The notes beneath the pieces are model-generated. The model did not search any database. It was not told where the DNA came from and worked only from the letters and a program-made list of their open reading frames with translations. This document shows, one piece after another, positions 10,350 to 19,652 of a stretch of DNA of 64,000 nt (position 1 is the stretch's first letter; each line of letters opens with the position of its first letter). Position numbers and translations under genes: made by a program. The stretch spans positions 1,898,001 through 1,962,000 of the forward strand of contig NZ_CP029425.2 in assembly GCF_002278135.3 (NCBI RefSeq), written 5' to 3'. The stretch is from Bradyrhizobium ottawaense. GTDB taxonomy: Bacteria > Pseudomonadota > Alphaproteobacteria > Rhizobiales > Xanthobacteraceae.

Positions 10350-11912
10350 CTAGGACCTGCGGCGGATCTTGTAGAGAACAAATCGCTCCGAGGTATCCAG
10401 CACCTCGAGCAGTTCCGGCAGCGGGTTCGCGGCCGACGGTCCGAGCACATAGAGATAGTCGTAGTCCCGGTACCAGGTGCGGATGAACGGCGGAACGTCC
10501 GCCGGCGGCCGGCTTGTCGCAATCGCGGTGAGCAGCTCCGACGGCACCGGCCCTCCATAGGGAATGGCAAGGCGGCGCACGCCCTCGCGGGGCCGCACCG
10601 GCTGCTTGCCCGCTTCCGTGAAGAGGTTGGGCACGAACGCGTTGGCATAATGCACGGCCAGCGTCGGCGCATAGTACATCGGATACGAGGTGAGGTCGGC
10701 GAAGGGCGGATCACCATTGTCGCCCGTGCTTCCAACGAGAACGCGTGAGCCGCGCTCGATCTTCTGGAACGAGGCGATGATCGCCGCATAGTCGGCGCGG
10801 TAAGGCAGCCACACCGCGAGGACGATCGCGAGATTGATCAGTGTGATCCCACTGATCGCGGCGAGCGCAGCCGTTCTCCAGGCCCGGCTCGGCAGCGACA
10901 GCGAGCAGAAGGCCGGCAGGATCAGAGCTGCAGCGGGAATCACGCGAAGGTCCACGAACGAGGTTCCGAACAGCTTGGAGGGAATGACCAGGTAGAGCAG
11001 TGCAAAGCCGATCGCGAGCCAGAGGCCGGCGGGCTCGAGCTTGAGGACGCCGCGCCTTGCGGCGAAAAGCAACGAGATCATCAGCGCCAGCCCGGTCACT
11101 GCCGATGCCGTCAGGCTGTAGCCGTTCAGGATGCGCAGCGGCCAGACCGGCTTGAATCCGAGGAACCAGCTCGTCCCCTCGCTTCCGATCGAGCCCGCCG
11201 TCATTTGCATGATCCCAAACAACACGACTGCCGGCAGGGCCAGCGCGCCGAGCCGCGCGGCCACGCCCATGTACGATGCTCGCTGCTGACGAATGCGCGA
11301 GAGCTCGTAGAGGCCAAGCGTCGCGCCGTAGATACCGAGGGAGAAGAAATGCGCCGCATACAGCGCAGCGACGAACAGCAAATTGGCGACGAAACGCAGC
11401 GGCCATGGGCCTTCGGCCAGCATCAGGTAGATTGCGATGCCCCAGAGAGCGAGGCCGAGGCCAAACTCGAAATTCACGAAGCCCCAGCTGAACGGCAGAC
11501 AGTAGAGGAAAGCGAGCGCAGCGAAGCCGGCAAGATGAACCCGGCCCTTCCGCGCCCATTCCAGCAGCAGCGCACCCCCGACGATCAGCAATTGGCTCAG
11601 CAGCAGAAACAGCCGCGTGGCGTGCTCGACGCTCATCAGCCGCGCCAGCTGCGGCACCAGCAGATCCATTCCAAGGTTGGGATAGAAGGCCCAGGCCACC
11701 TCGTAATACGGATTGGCGTCGGGGGTGCCGTTCCGGCTCAGAATGTACATGCGGACGAGGTGATTGGGATAATCCACCATCGCGGGAATGGGGGTCAGCA
11801 GCACCGGAAGAAGGGAGACCGCCGCCAGCACCGCAAGAACGGCGATTCCCACGGACCGCTCCGAGTCGAGCCGAGCCGGGATTGTCAAAGTCGGCCTGTC
11901 AAAAGAAGACAT
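10350..11912 (-). CDS. Polytopic membrane protein of unknown function
   Basis: From ATG 11912 (the in-frame extension to 11984 lacks protein character) a 520-residue protein with 10-12 hydrophobic helices and a C-terminal soluble segment of about 130 residues. The first external loop, rich in acidic and aromatic residues (MVDYPNHLVRMY), and the overall plan resemble GT-C type transferases, but it is not a close paralog of the three other membrane proteins here. It lies between the GT2 operon and paralog 2, in the same orientation. I see no recognisable catalytic motif, so its function is unknown. Confidence 0.6.
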   Translation of the reverse strand: MSSFDRPTLTIPARLDSERSVGIAVLAVLAAVSLLPVLLTPIPAMVDYPNHLVRMYILSRNGTPDANPYYEVAWAFYPNLGMDLLVPQLARLMSVEHATRLFLLLSQLLIVGGALLLEWARKGRVHLAGFAALAFLYCLPFSWGFVNFEFGLGLALWGIAIYLMLAEGPWPLRFVANLLFVAALYAAHFFSLGIYGATLGLYELSRIRQQRASYMGVAARLGALALPAVVLFGIMQMTAGSIGSEGTSWFLGFKPVWPLRILNGYSLTASAVTGLALMISLLFAARRGVLKLEPAGLWLAIGFALLYLVIPSKLFGTSFVDLRVIPAAALILPAFCSLSLPSRAWRTAALAAISGITLINLAIVLAVWLPYRADYAAIIASFQKIERGSRVLVGSTGDNGDPPFADLTSYPMYYAPTLAVHYANAFVPNLFTEAGKQPVRPREGVRRLAIPYGGPVPSELLTAIATSRPPADVPPFIRTWYRDYDYLYVLGPSAANPLPELLEVLDTSERFVLYKIRRRS

Positions 11913-12014
11913 GTCGCGGGATCGCCGGGGTTTTAGCGTGGTGTGCCAGGTCGCGTCCACGTCGCCTTTGGAGGGACATCTCACGGTTACGAGTGCGCGC
12001 CCTCAAGGAGGCTC

Positions 12015-13505
12015 TCACTTCGAAGGCGTCGCGGTCGCGCTGTCCGCATGGTCTCGCACATGGATCACCGCGATGTCGTCCGCATAGATCCGCTTCCAGC
12101 CCTTGAGCTGGTCGAGGATCTGCGGGCCCGGCGCATCGGCAACCAGGAGCGTCGCGTCGATCTTGTACTCGTCGAGCAGGCGCGGCAGCAGCTCGGGCTT
12201 CTTGCCCTCCGTCGCCTTGAAGAAGTCCATGACGAACTTCTCGCCATAGAGCTCGGCACGGCCGTCAACGAAGACCGGAATATCGCGCGAGATCAGATAG
12301 CCGCCGAACTGGTAGGCATTGAAGATGCGCTGCATCTTGCGTTGCTCGAGCACGTCGACGGCCGCAACCGGCGTGTGCGTCGTCGTGAAGGTGAAGCGGT
12401 GGTGCGCCATGTAGAGCGACGTCGAGGTCCAACTCGCCGCCACGATCATCAGCGCGCCAAGCGCGGTGACATAGCGGGCGGGCCAGCGCCCGGCACCGGC
12501 GGCGTCAGGCGCCGGGCGCGGGAACATCTCGCCGAGCGGCTTTGCCAGCACCAGCGGTACCACGAACGCAAATGCCTCGATGCTCCTGACATGGGTCAGC
12601 GCGCTCCAGGTCAGGAACAGGATCAGGAAGATCCGGGGCGCCGACAGCACCAGGCCGCGATAATAGCCGAATGCGATCAGGCCGAGCAGGGCGCCTTCGA
12701 ATGGGGTGAACGTGGAGAAGTTCGCGGGCATCCATTCGAAGATCAGCGACAGCAGTTCGCCGAGGCCGAGAATATTGGTCGCGCCCAGCAGCGTCCGCCA
12801 GCCATACGGCGTGCAGCAGCTCGCGATCAGAGCACCGATTCCGAACAACACCCAGCGCATGAACAGCTGGAGCCGTCGTCCCTTCTCGGCGTGCTCGACG
12901 GCCTCGAGCGCGATCGGGCCGATCAGCACGAGGCCCAGCACGAAGCCGCCATGCAAATTCGCCCAGAGCGCCATCAGCGGCAGCCAATACCAGGACGGCG
13001 CGCTCTTGCGGTCGGCAGCTGCCATCAGCAGACCGACCCACGCCACCATGACGGGCAGCGCCAGGATATGCGGCCGCGCCAGCACGTGATGGGCCGACAG
13101 CAGCAGCGCCAGCATCGCGAACAGCACTGCGCGTGGTGCCTCGATCTGCACGTCGAGCAGATAGACGAAGATCGCGACCGTGACCGCGACCGCGACCGCG
13201 GTGAGTATGACGGGACCTGCCCAGTCCCATTGCGCGTGGGAATAGGCGAACAGCACCTGCGACAGCCACGACGTCGACATCCATGGCGCGCCCGTTCGCG
13301 TGAACGAATAGAAGTCGGTGGTGGGCATGGCGCGGTGATCGAGGATCCATTGCCCGATCTTCACCTGCCAGAACGAGTCGGAGTCCTGTAGCCGGGTGTC
13401 GCCGAGGTAGAGGAAGAACAGATAGACGCCGGCGCCGACGCATAGCGGCACCAGGGCCCTCGCGCGGCTCCGCGCCGCGATGCTGTTGGCAAAGGAAAGT
13501 GACAT
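12015..13505 (-). CDS. Multi-span membrane protein, putative GT-C-like (paralog 2 of 3)
   Basis: A 496-residue product from ATG 13505, preceded by GAGGCGG; the frame extends upstream to 13574 but without coding character. It shares with the gene at 14333-15823 long near-identical segments (IGQWIL, SWLSQVLFA, LMALWANLHGGFV, ASCCTPYGW, DGRAELYGE, ADDIAV) and more distantly with 7055-8500. About ten TM helices precede a soluble end of roughly 100 residues. See paralog 1 for the GT-C argument. A dispersed palindromic repeat lies just upstream of its start. Confidence 0.6.
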   Translation of the reverse strand: MSLSFANSIAARSRARALVPLCVGAGVYLFFLYLGDTRLQDSDSFWQVKIGQWILDHRAMPTTDFYSFTRTGAPWMSTSWLSQVLFAYSHAQWDWAGPVILTAVAVAVTVAIFVYLLDVQIEAPRAVLFAMLALLLSAHHVLARPHILALPVMVAWVGLLMAAADRKSAPSWYWLPLMALWANLHGGFVLGLVLIGPIALEAVEHAEKGRRLQLFMRWVLFGIGALIASCCTPYGWRTLLGATNILGLGELLSLIFEWMPANFSTFTPFEGALLGLIAFGYYRGLVLSAPRIFLILFLTWSALTHVRSIEAFAFVVPLVLAKPLGEMFPRPAPDAAGAGRWPARYVTALGALMIVAASWTSTSLYMAHHRFTFTTTHTPVAAVDVLEQRKMQRIFNAYQFGGYLISRDIPVFVDGRAELYGEKFVMDFFKATEGKKPELLPRLLDEYKIDATLLVADAPGPQILDQLKGWKRIYADDIAVIHVRDHADSATATPSK

Positions 13506-13539
13506 GCCGCCTCGTCGTCCTGTTGTTCTTGTCGGTCGG

Positions 13540-13650
13540 GCATGATCCGGACCCGGCGGGCCGCGTTGGCTCAAAGTGAGGTGCGGTTTCCGAGAAGATC
13601 ATGCTCAAGCAATCACCTGAAGCGCGATGAAGGATTCATCTCATCGCGCG
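13540..13650. repeat. Dispersed palindromic repeat, GCATGATCCGG family
   Basis: Begins GCATGATCCGGACCCG, continues through GGGCCGCGTTGGC and a GCGGTTT segment, and ends in a hairpin AGCGCGATGA ... TCATCGCGC. The same ordered blocks occur at 37278-37420, and the core alone at 14295-14314. It matches the small repeated palindromes found in many copies in Bradyrhizobium genomes. Confidence 0.75.
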
Positions 13651-13919
13651 CCAGTCCGAGCGGGCGGCATTGGATCACGGGCGGTCATAACTTCGGGTAA
13701 ACCGGCAGGCTACGCCGGTTTCATGTCCCGACAATTTAACGGATTGTTTTAGATTTCGATTTACCATCGGCGAATACACGCAAACCGCTCGATGTTTACG
13801 CAGACGAATTAACTGCGGCGCAATTCTTTGCCTCTACGTTTGGTTCCATGGTCGGGCGGCGCTGGGAAGCCGAAAAGACCAGATCAGTTGTAGCCTCGTG
13901 TACTCATTTGGAGCACTCT

Positions 13920-14084
13920 ATGAAGAACCTCGTTGCGCGTTTCCTGAAGGATGAATCCGGCGCCACCGCCATTGAATACGGCCTGATCGCTGCCGGCATC
14001 GCGCTGGCCATCATCACCGTCGTCAACAATCTCGGCACCACGCTGAACGCCAAGTTCACCTCGATCTCGAGCAGCCTCAAGTAA
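13920..14084 (+). CDS. Flp/Fap-type pilin, lone copy
   Basis: A 54-residue Flp (type IVb) pilin, with a short positively charged leader (MKNLVARFLKDESG) followed by the family signature ATAIEYGLIAAGIALAII, a hydrophobic helix, and a small polar tail. The prepilin peptidase site is Gly before ATAIEYG, and the Glu at position 5 of the mature helix is present. The frame is open from 13848, but GGAG seven bases before ATG 13920 fixes the start. No cpa/tad assembly genes are in the window, so it either serves a remote Tad machine or is an extra pilin. It sits between two oppositely oriented paralogous membrane-protein genes and ends in a strong terminator. Confidence 0.93.
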   Translation: MKNLVARFLKDESGATAIEYGLIAAGIALAIITVVNNLGTTLNAKFTSISSSLK

Positions 14085-14107
14085 GGCCGGCCGACCTGAG
14101 AATTCTG

Positions 14108-14140
14108 AGAGCCTCGTCCAAGACGAGGCTCTTTTCTTTT
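14108..14140 (+). terminator. Rho-independent terminator after flp
   Basis: Perfect 11-bp stem (AGAGCCTCGTC / GACGAGGCTCT), CAA loop, then TTTCTTTT, starting 23 bases after the pilin stop. Confidence 0.93.
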
Positions 14141-14294
14141 GTGCGTGGCTTGCCGCCGGCCGATCGGCTAACGGACGAGGTGGCGTTTCGCGGGGAGGTG
14201 TCCGGCTCTCATTTTGGCGAGCCCTTGGCTTGTGTCTTGAGCCGTGTGGCCGGCGTTCCTGCCCGTGCGAGGCGCGCGAGAGCTGGGAGCCTGA

Positions 14295-14314
14295 AGCATG
14301 ATCCGGATCATGCT
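14295..14314. repeat. 20-bp perfect palindrome, repeat-family core
   Basis: AGCATGATCC followed directly by its complement GGATCATGCT. Same core as the repeats at 13540 and 37278, here without the rest of the element. It lies between the pilin terminator and the end of the convergent gene. Confidence 0.7.
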
Positions 14315-14332
14315 CGAGATTTGGTTCGTGCC

Positions 14333-15823
14333 TCACTGTGACGTGGAGGGTTTGGTCGGTGCGTCGTTGCGGACATGGACCACGGCGATGTCATCCGCAT
14401 AGAGTCGTTTCCAGCCCGGCAAATGGTCCATGATCATCGATGCCGGGACCGTCCTGTTCAGCAGAGTCGCGTCGATCCGGTAGGTTTCGAGCAGGCGCAG
14501 CAGGGTCTCGACGTTCTTGCCTTCGACAGCCTCTAAATAGTCGAGCACGAATTGCTCGCCATACAGTTCGGCGCGGCCGTCGATGAAGGTCTTGATGTTG
14601 CGGGTGACCAGATAGCCGCCGATCGGCGCGGTGCTGAAGATCCGCTGCGCGTGCCGCCGCTCGAGCAGGTCGACCGCGGCCGCAGGAGACGGATCGCTGA
14701 TGAAGGCATAGCGGTGCGGCGTGGCATAGGACCTCGTGATGCTCCAGCCGGCCGCGACGATCGCGAGCGCCGCGGTCGCGGTCAGCGCAAAAGAGGGCCG
14801 CGTTTCCGTTCCCCTGGGCGCGACGGCCCTCGTTATTCCAAAATGTTCGGCGAACGGTTTCGACAGCACGAGCGGCGTCAGCAGCGCAAAAACCTCGATG
14901 TTCCTGAAGTGGCTGAGAGCCGCCCAGACCAGGCCGAGCAGCAGAAGAATACGGGTCGCGGTCAGCACCACGCCGCTGTAGTAGCCAATGCCGATCAAGC
15001 CGAGCAGGCTGACTCCGAACAGATCGAGCGAACTGAAGTCGGCTGGCCTCCACTCCCCGATCATCGAGAGCAGCTTGCCGAGGTTGAGGATTTTCGTCGA
15101 CGCGAGGAGCGTGTTCCAGCCATAGGGCGTGCAGCAGCTTGCCGCAAGCGCGGCAAGCCCGAACACGGTCCAGCGTGCGGCCAGTGCAAAGCGGTCCTTG
15201 CGATCGGCGGACGCGATCGCGTCGAGGCCAACGGCTCCGATCAGCGCTAGACCCATGACGAAGCCGCCGTGAAGATTGGCCCACAGCGCCATCAAGGGCA
15301 GCAACAGCCAGGATGGCGCGGTGCGCCGGTCGGCGGCCGCCAGCAGTCCGCCGACAAAGGCCAGCATGACAGGCAGGGCCAGCATGTGCGGGCGCGCGAA
15401 AAAATGGCCCATCGACATCACGAGAATTGGGGCGATGAGCAGCAAGGCGCGCGCGGGATCCAGATAGGGGTCGATCAGGTGCGCGAAAATCGCCGCGGTC
15501 GCGCCGATCGCGAGCGACGTCAGGATAACCACGCCCGCCCAGTTCGACGGTTCATAAACCAGCGCGAACAAAACTTGCGACAGCCAGGAACTCGAGATCC
15601 AGGGCTCGCCGTCGCGCGTGAACGAATAGATGTCGTTGTGGGGCAACGCGCGGTGTTCGAGGATCCACTGGCCGATCTTGATCTGCCACAGCGTGTCGGA
15701 ATCCCGAAGCATGATGTCACCGACGCCAAGAAAGAACAGGTAGGCACCGGCACCGATGCAGAACGGCAAGATCCAGCGTGCTAAGCCGCGCACGGGAGCG
15801 CTGCTTGTCAGGGAAACCGACAT
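14333..15823 (-). CDS. Multi-span membrane protein, putative GT-C-like (paralog 3 of 3)
   Basis: A 496-residue product with about ten TM helices and a soluble C-terminus, very similar along its length to the gene at 12015-13505 (for example IKIGQWILEHRALP, WLSQVLFA, WANLHGGFVMGLALIG, ASCCTPYGW, FIDGRAELYGEQFVLDYLEA, ADDIAVVHVRND). The two are the same length and orientation and lie on either side of the pilin gene, so a local duplication is likely. The acidic D-S-D-T loop after TM1 fits a GT-C-like transferase, which remains inference. Confidence 0.6.
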   Translation of the reverse strand: MSVSLTSSAPVRGLARWILPFCIGAGAYLFFLGVGDIMLRDSDTLWQIKIGQWILEHRALPHNDIYSFTRDGEPWISSSWLSQVLFALVYEPSNWAGVVILTSLAIGATAAIFAHLIDPYLDPARALLLIAPILVMSMGHFFARPHMLALPVMLAFVGGLLAAADRRTAPSWLLLPLMALWANLHGGFVMGLALIGAVGLDAIASADRKDRFALAARWTVFGLAALAASCCTPYGWNTLLASTKILNLGKLLSMIGEWRPADFSSLDLFGVSLLGLIGIGYYSGVVLTATRILLLLGLVWAALSHFRNIEVFALLTPLVLSKPFAEHFGITRAVAPRGTETRPSFALTATAALAIVAAGWSITRSYATPHRYAFISDPSPAAAVDLLERRHAQRIFSTAPIGGYLVTRNIKTFIDGRAELYGEQFVLDYLEAVEGKNVETLLRLLETYRIDATLLNRTVPASMIMDHLPGWKRLYADDIAVVHVRNDAPTKPSTSQ

Positions 15824-16112
15824 TGAACTCTCGGGGTTGGATCGACCACGCAGTGACGGCGCATCCGCACATCACCATGATCGCGTTTAAGTTGAGGTAA
15901 ACCAAACTGATCCTCCGCGGTCATCCCGCGTAAGGATGCGTTTATTATGCTCACGCGTGCTCTCCCGAGGTGCCGGGCGTTCGGATGATCATTTGCGTCT
16001 TGTCATCCCGCCTGAATAGTTGTTCAGTCTTTGCGGGGCGATTTGCATCTTTTGCGTGACGAAGCGTTTTGCCGCAGGGCGTGCGGCAGGCGTGTGGGAC
16101 AGGAAGCGCGCC

Positions 16113-16793
16113 ATGGTTTATCGGCGGACGCATCAAGTGGTGAAGCGCCTTGCGGCGCGGCGCAGTGCGATCTTGACGGCGGCACGGGAGACTGCAGCGG
16201 AAGGCGGGATGGCGGCGGTGCAGATCGCGCCCGTCGCGGTCCGGGCCAATGTCGCGGCCGGCACGGTCTACCGCTACTTCCCCTCCAAGGCCGAGCTGAT
16301 CTCCGAGCTCATTGCCGAGGTCTCGCGCGATGAGCTCGCGGCGATCCGCCGGGCGGCCGATGCCGCGCCGGGGCCATCCTCGGCGCTGGCGGCCGCCGTC
16401 ACCACCGTGGCGGTCCACACCCTGTCGCAGCGGCGGCTGGCCTGGGGCATTCTGGCAGAACCTGTCGATGTCGATGTCAGCGCCTCCCGCCTTGCCAGCC
16501 GGCGGGAGATTGCCGGCGAGATTGCCGCCCGGATCGACGCCGCGGTGCGTGCCGGTCACCTGCCGGCCCAGGACACCGCACTCGCCGCCACCGCCTTGCT
16601 CGGCGCGCTGCATGAGGCCCTGGTCGGGCCGCTAGCGCCTGACAATCTCGACGATCCCGTCAAGATGCGCGATGCGGTGCAGACCGTGACGCTGCTGGCG
16701 CTGCGTGCGGTCGGCGTCATGGACGCCCGCGCCCGGGGACTCGTGGTGCAGCAGACGCTGTTGCCGGCCGCGAAGGCGCTCGTTGGGGCGTAA
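16113..16793 (+). CDS. TetR/AcrR family transcriptional regulator
   Basis: A 226-residue regulator. Residues about 16-62 form the TetR DNA-binding domain (AILTAARETAAEGGMAAVQI, then the recognition helix region NVAAGTVYRYFPSKAELISEL). The C-terminal ligand/dimer domain resembles members with a TetR_C domain acting on small hydrophobic ligands. ATG 16113 has AGGAA upstream; the frame is open to 16020 but that part is cysteine-rich and unlike the family. Its target is not evident: the next gene (pyk) is convergent, and upstream lies paralog 3, divergently oriented across 290 bases. Confidence 0.88.
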   Translation: MVYRRTHQVVKRLAARRSAILTAARETAAEGGMAAVQIAPVAVRANVAAGTVYRYFPSKAELISELIAEVSRDELAAIRRAADAAPGPSSALAAAVTTVAVHTLSQRRLAWGILAEPVDVDVSASRLASRREIAGEIAARIDAAVRAGHLPAQDTALAATALLGALHEALVGPLAPDNLDDPVKMRDAVQTVTLLALRAVGVMDARARGLVVQQTLLPAAKALVGA

Positions 16794-16944
16794 AATCGCC
16801 CCGTGCACGAAGCGGCCGGCCTGACGGCGCTCAGGTGGTTGACTGAGCGAGCCTTTTCGCAAAACCACAGCAGGATCGCCGGGCCCTCCGGCTACTGTGC
16901 ATGGGGTTGTTTTTCGACTTTTTGTTTGGCGTGCCCTGGCGGGC

Positions 16945-18381
16945 CTACATGATCGCGTCGCCCTCGGGGCCGACCGAGGCGATGCGCACCATGTTGGTGG
17001 TGCCGGGGATGCCGAGCGGCACGCCGGCGACGATGATGACACGCTGGCCGGCGCGGACGAAACCGTCCCGGAACGCGATCTGGCCGGCGCGGCCGACCAT
17101 GTCGTCCTGGTCGCGCGCGTCTTCCGCCACCACGCAATGCACGCCCCAGACCACCGCGAGCCGTCGGCCGGCGGTGATGTTCGGCGTGATCGCCACGATC
17201 GGCGGCTTCGGCCGCTCGCGCGCCACCCGCACTGCGGTCGAGCCCGAGCTGGTCCAGCAGATCAGGGCGGGAAGGTCGAGCGTCTCGGCGATCTGCCGCG
17301 CGGCGTCGGCGATGGCATCGCCCGCGGTGGATTCCGGCGCGGGACGCTGTGCGGTGAGCACGGAACGATAAATCGGGTCGCGCTCGACCTCCTCGCCGAT
17401 GCGGTTCATGGTCGAGACCGCCTCGACCGGGAATTTGCCGGCCGCCGATTCCGCCGACAGCATGATGGCGTCGGCGCCCTCATAGACTGCCGTGGCGACG
17501 TCGGAGACCTCGGCGCGGGTCGGCACCGGCGACTGGATCATCGATTCCAGCATCTGGGTTGCGATCACCACCGGCTTGCCGGCGCGGCGTGCCATCCGCG
17601 TCATCTGCTTCTGCAGGCTCGGCACGCGCTCGAGCGGCAATTCGACGCCGAGGTCGCCGCGCGCCACCATCAGCGCGTCGGAAGCCTCGATGATGTCGGC
17701 GAGGCGGTCGATCGCCTGCGGCTTCTCGATCTTGGCCATGACCGCGGCGCGGCCGCGGATCATCTTCTTGGCTTCGATCACGTCGTCGGCGCGCTGCACG
17801 AAGGACAGCGCGATCCAGTCGATGCCGGTGACGAGCGCCGCCTCGAGGTCGGCGCGGTCCTTCGAGGTCATGGCGGAAACCGGCAGGTCGGTGTCGGGCA
17901 GGCTGACGCCCTTGCGGTCGCTCATCTTGCCGCCGACCACGACCCGCGTCACCGCGTGCTCTTTCGAGGTCTCCTCCGCGATCAGGCGTACCTTGCCGTC
18001 GTCGAGCAGCAGCGCGTGGCCGGGCCGCAGCGCCGCCAGGATCTCCGGATGCGGCAGGTGGACGCGCGTGGTGTCGCCGGGGGCCTTGTCGGAATCCAGC
18101 GTGAAGGTCTGGCCGTTCTGCAGCTGCACCGAGCCTTCGGCGAAGGAGCCGAGCCTGAGCTTCGGGCCCTGCAGGTCGACCAGGATGCCGATCGGCCGGC
18201 CATAGCTGCTCTCGACGTTGCGGATCGTCGCCACCAGCTCCCGCATCTTGTCATGCGGGGTGTGGCTCATGTTGATGCGAAACAGGTCGGCGCCGGCCTC
18301 GAACAGGCGGCGGATCATCGCGAGGTCTGAAGAGGCTGGGCCCAGGGTCGCGAGAATCTTGATACGGCGAAGACGCCTCAT
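16945..18381 (-). CDS. pyk: Pyruvate kinase
   Basis: Last step of glycolysis: phosphoenolpyruvate plus ADP to pyruvate plus ATP. The 478-residue enzyme has the N-terminal KILATLGPASSD, FRINMSHT, the mobile B domain (about 70-170), the catalytic KIEKPQAI with the essential lysine, the Mg-binding MVARGDLGVELP, and the C-terminal regulatory domain (ATQMLESM, then TSSGSTAVRVARERP). All active-site features are present. The start overlaps the stop of the upstream DUF1036 gene as ATGA, so the two are translationally coupled. Confidence 0.97.
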   Translation of the reverse strand: MRRLRRIKILATLGPASSDLAMIRRLFEAGADLFRINMSHTPHDKMRELVATIRNVESSYGRPIGILVDLQGPKLRLGSFAEGSVQLQNGQTFTLDSDKAPGDTTRVHLPHPEILAALRPGHALLLDDGKVRLIAEETSKEHAVTRVVVGGKMSDRKGVSLPDTDLPVSAMTSKDRADLEAALVTGIDWIALSFVQRADDVIEAKKMIRGRAAVMAKIEKPQAIDRLADIIEASDALMVARGDLGVELPLERVPSLQKQMTRMARRAGKPVVIATQMLESMIQSPVPTRAEVSDVATAVYEGADAIMLSAESAAGKFPVEAVSTMNRIGEEVERDPIYRSVLTAQRPAPESTAGDAIADAARQIAETLDLPALICWTSSGSTAVRVARERPKPPIVAITPNITAGRRLAVVWGVHCVVAEDARDQDDMVGRAGQIAFRDGFVRAGQRVIIVAGVPLGIPGTTNMVRIASVGPEGDAIM

Positions 18382-18971
18382 GGCTTATTTCCAGACGGGG
18401 GCGAGGGAGCTGGCGGGAGGCCAGGCGGGGCGGGGGGCGTACCACCGGGCGGGCTATTGGGCAAACCCGGAACCCCGCCCGGGCCAACCGGACCGGGGAG
18501 GCCGGGTACGCGCTGCTGCGCCGGCTGTTCGTTGGCATCGGTGAGCTGCACCGTCCACGCCCGCTGCTCACCGGTATCGACCTCGAAATAGCCGGTCCGG
18601 TCATAGCCGCGCGCGAGGCAATCCTCGGTGCCGCGGATGGTGAACTCCTTGTCGCGCGAGCACATGAAGGCCTGCCCCGACCACTCGCCGCCGCGGTCAT
18701 AGTCGATGGCGTAGATGTAATAGTAACGGGCGACCAACGTTCCCCGCAGCAGGGTCTCGCAGGAGCGGGACGAGATGTTCCACCAGCCCTCGGTGGTCCA
18801 GCCCTCGGCGTCCTTGTAGCCGAGCGCAATGCCGACCCGGCTCGACGTGTTGTTGCAGAGACGGAAATCGGCGGAGGCCGGGCTGCTCCACAAGCACAGC
18901 AGACCAATCGCCAGCACCGGGACCAACCGGGCGAGCATGCGAAGGGGGTAGCGGGGAGATTCGGCGATCAT
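18378..18971 (-). CDS. DUF1036 secreted/membrane protein
   Basis: A 197-residue protein with an N-terminal signal peptide or anchor (hydrophobic 11-33, cleavage near SPASA), then the DUF1036 domain (DFRLCNNTSSRVGIALGYKD, GWWNISSRSCETLL, YYYIYAIDY, CSRDKEFTIRG) with paired cysteines suggesting a disulphide-bonded periplasmic fold. The last 50 residues are a Pro/Gly-rich tail. Function of the family is unknown. It is the first gene of a two-gene unit with pyk, overlapping it by 4 bases; this pairing occurs in related rhizobia. Confidence 0.85.
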   Translation of the reverse strand: MIAESPRYPLRMLARLVPVLAIGLLCLWSSPASADFRLCNNTSSRVGIALGYKDAEGWTTEGWWNISSRSCETLLRGTLVARYYYIYAIDYDRGGEWSGQAFMCSRDKEFTIRGTEDCLARGYDRTGYFEVDTGEQRAWTVQLTDANEQPAQQRVPGLPGPVGPGGVPGLPNSPPGGTPPAPPGLPPAPSPPSGNKP

Positions 18972-19150
18972 TGTCGCGGAAGCTATATCAGATCATTGGC
19001 GATTTGGCGTAGGAGGCCGGGGAACTGCCTCAAGGCCGGGTTCGGGTCGGTTTGCGCCGGGATATGGCAAAATCTGTGACAGGACCCACCTGATCCCGTA
19101 AGGGTGACCGCAATCGGGGCAGGCCCAAAGGGATATCAAGGGACATAGCC

Positions 19151-19456
19151 ATGGCAATCGACGACAAAACCAGAACGGAGCTCGAGGCGGCCGCTTTCCG
19201 CCGTCTGGTCGATCATCTGAAATCGCGGACGGATGTCCAGAACATCGACATGATGAATCTGGCGGGCTTCTGCCGCAACTGCCTGTCCAACTGGCTCAAG
19301 GAAGCTGCCGACGCCCAGGGCGTCGCCTTAAGCAAGGACGAGAGCCGGGAGGCCGTCTACGGCATGCCCTACGAGACCTGGAAGTCGAAATACCAGGGCA
19401 CGGCCACGCCAGAACAGCTCGAGACGATGAAGAAGGTCCATCCCCACGGGCACTGA
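19151..19456 (+). CDS. DUF1244 family protein
   Basis: A 101-residue soluble protein matching the DUF1244 family: FRRLVDHLKSRTDVQNIDMMNLAGFCRNCLSNWLKEAA, then YGMPYETWKSKYQ and a C-terminal His-containing end. The CRNC pair and the HPHGH end could bind metal, but this has not been shown. Mostly helical. Own promoter region upstream (about 180 bases from the divergent DUF1036 gene). Family function is unknown; it is widespread in alpha- and gammaproteobacteria. Confidence 0.88.
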   Translation: MAIDDKTRTELEAAAFRRLVDHLKSRTDVQNIDMMNLAGFCRNCLSNWLKEAADAQGVALSKDESREAVYGMPYETWKSKYQGTATPEQLETMKKVHPHGH

Positions 19457-19652
19457 ACGGCCCGGGTGCGCCTCGCCTGAGTCGCACCACACAACAGCTT
19501 TCTTGGCCTCGCCGCAGGAAGGTGTGGGCGCGCTGTGGACGAGCGCGATGCTGCCTTGAACGCAGTCGGTACCAACCCTAAGGGTCTACCAGCACGCGCG
19601 GTGAGGGATGCCGGCGTCACCTCGTTTTGCCAGTTCCATTGGGAGTACCTAG

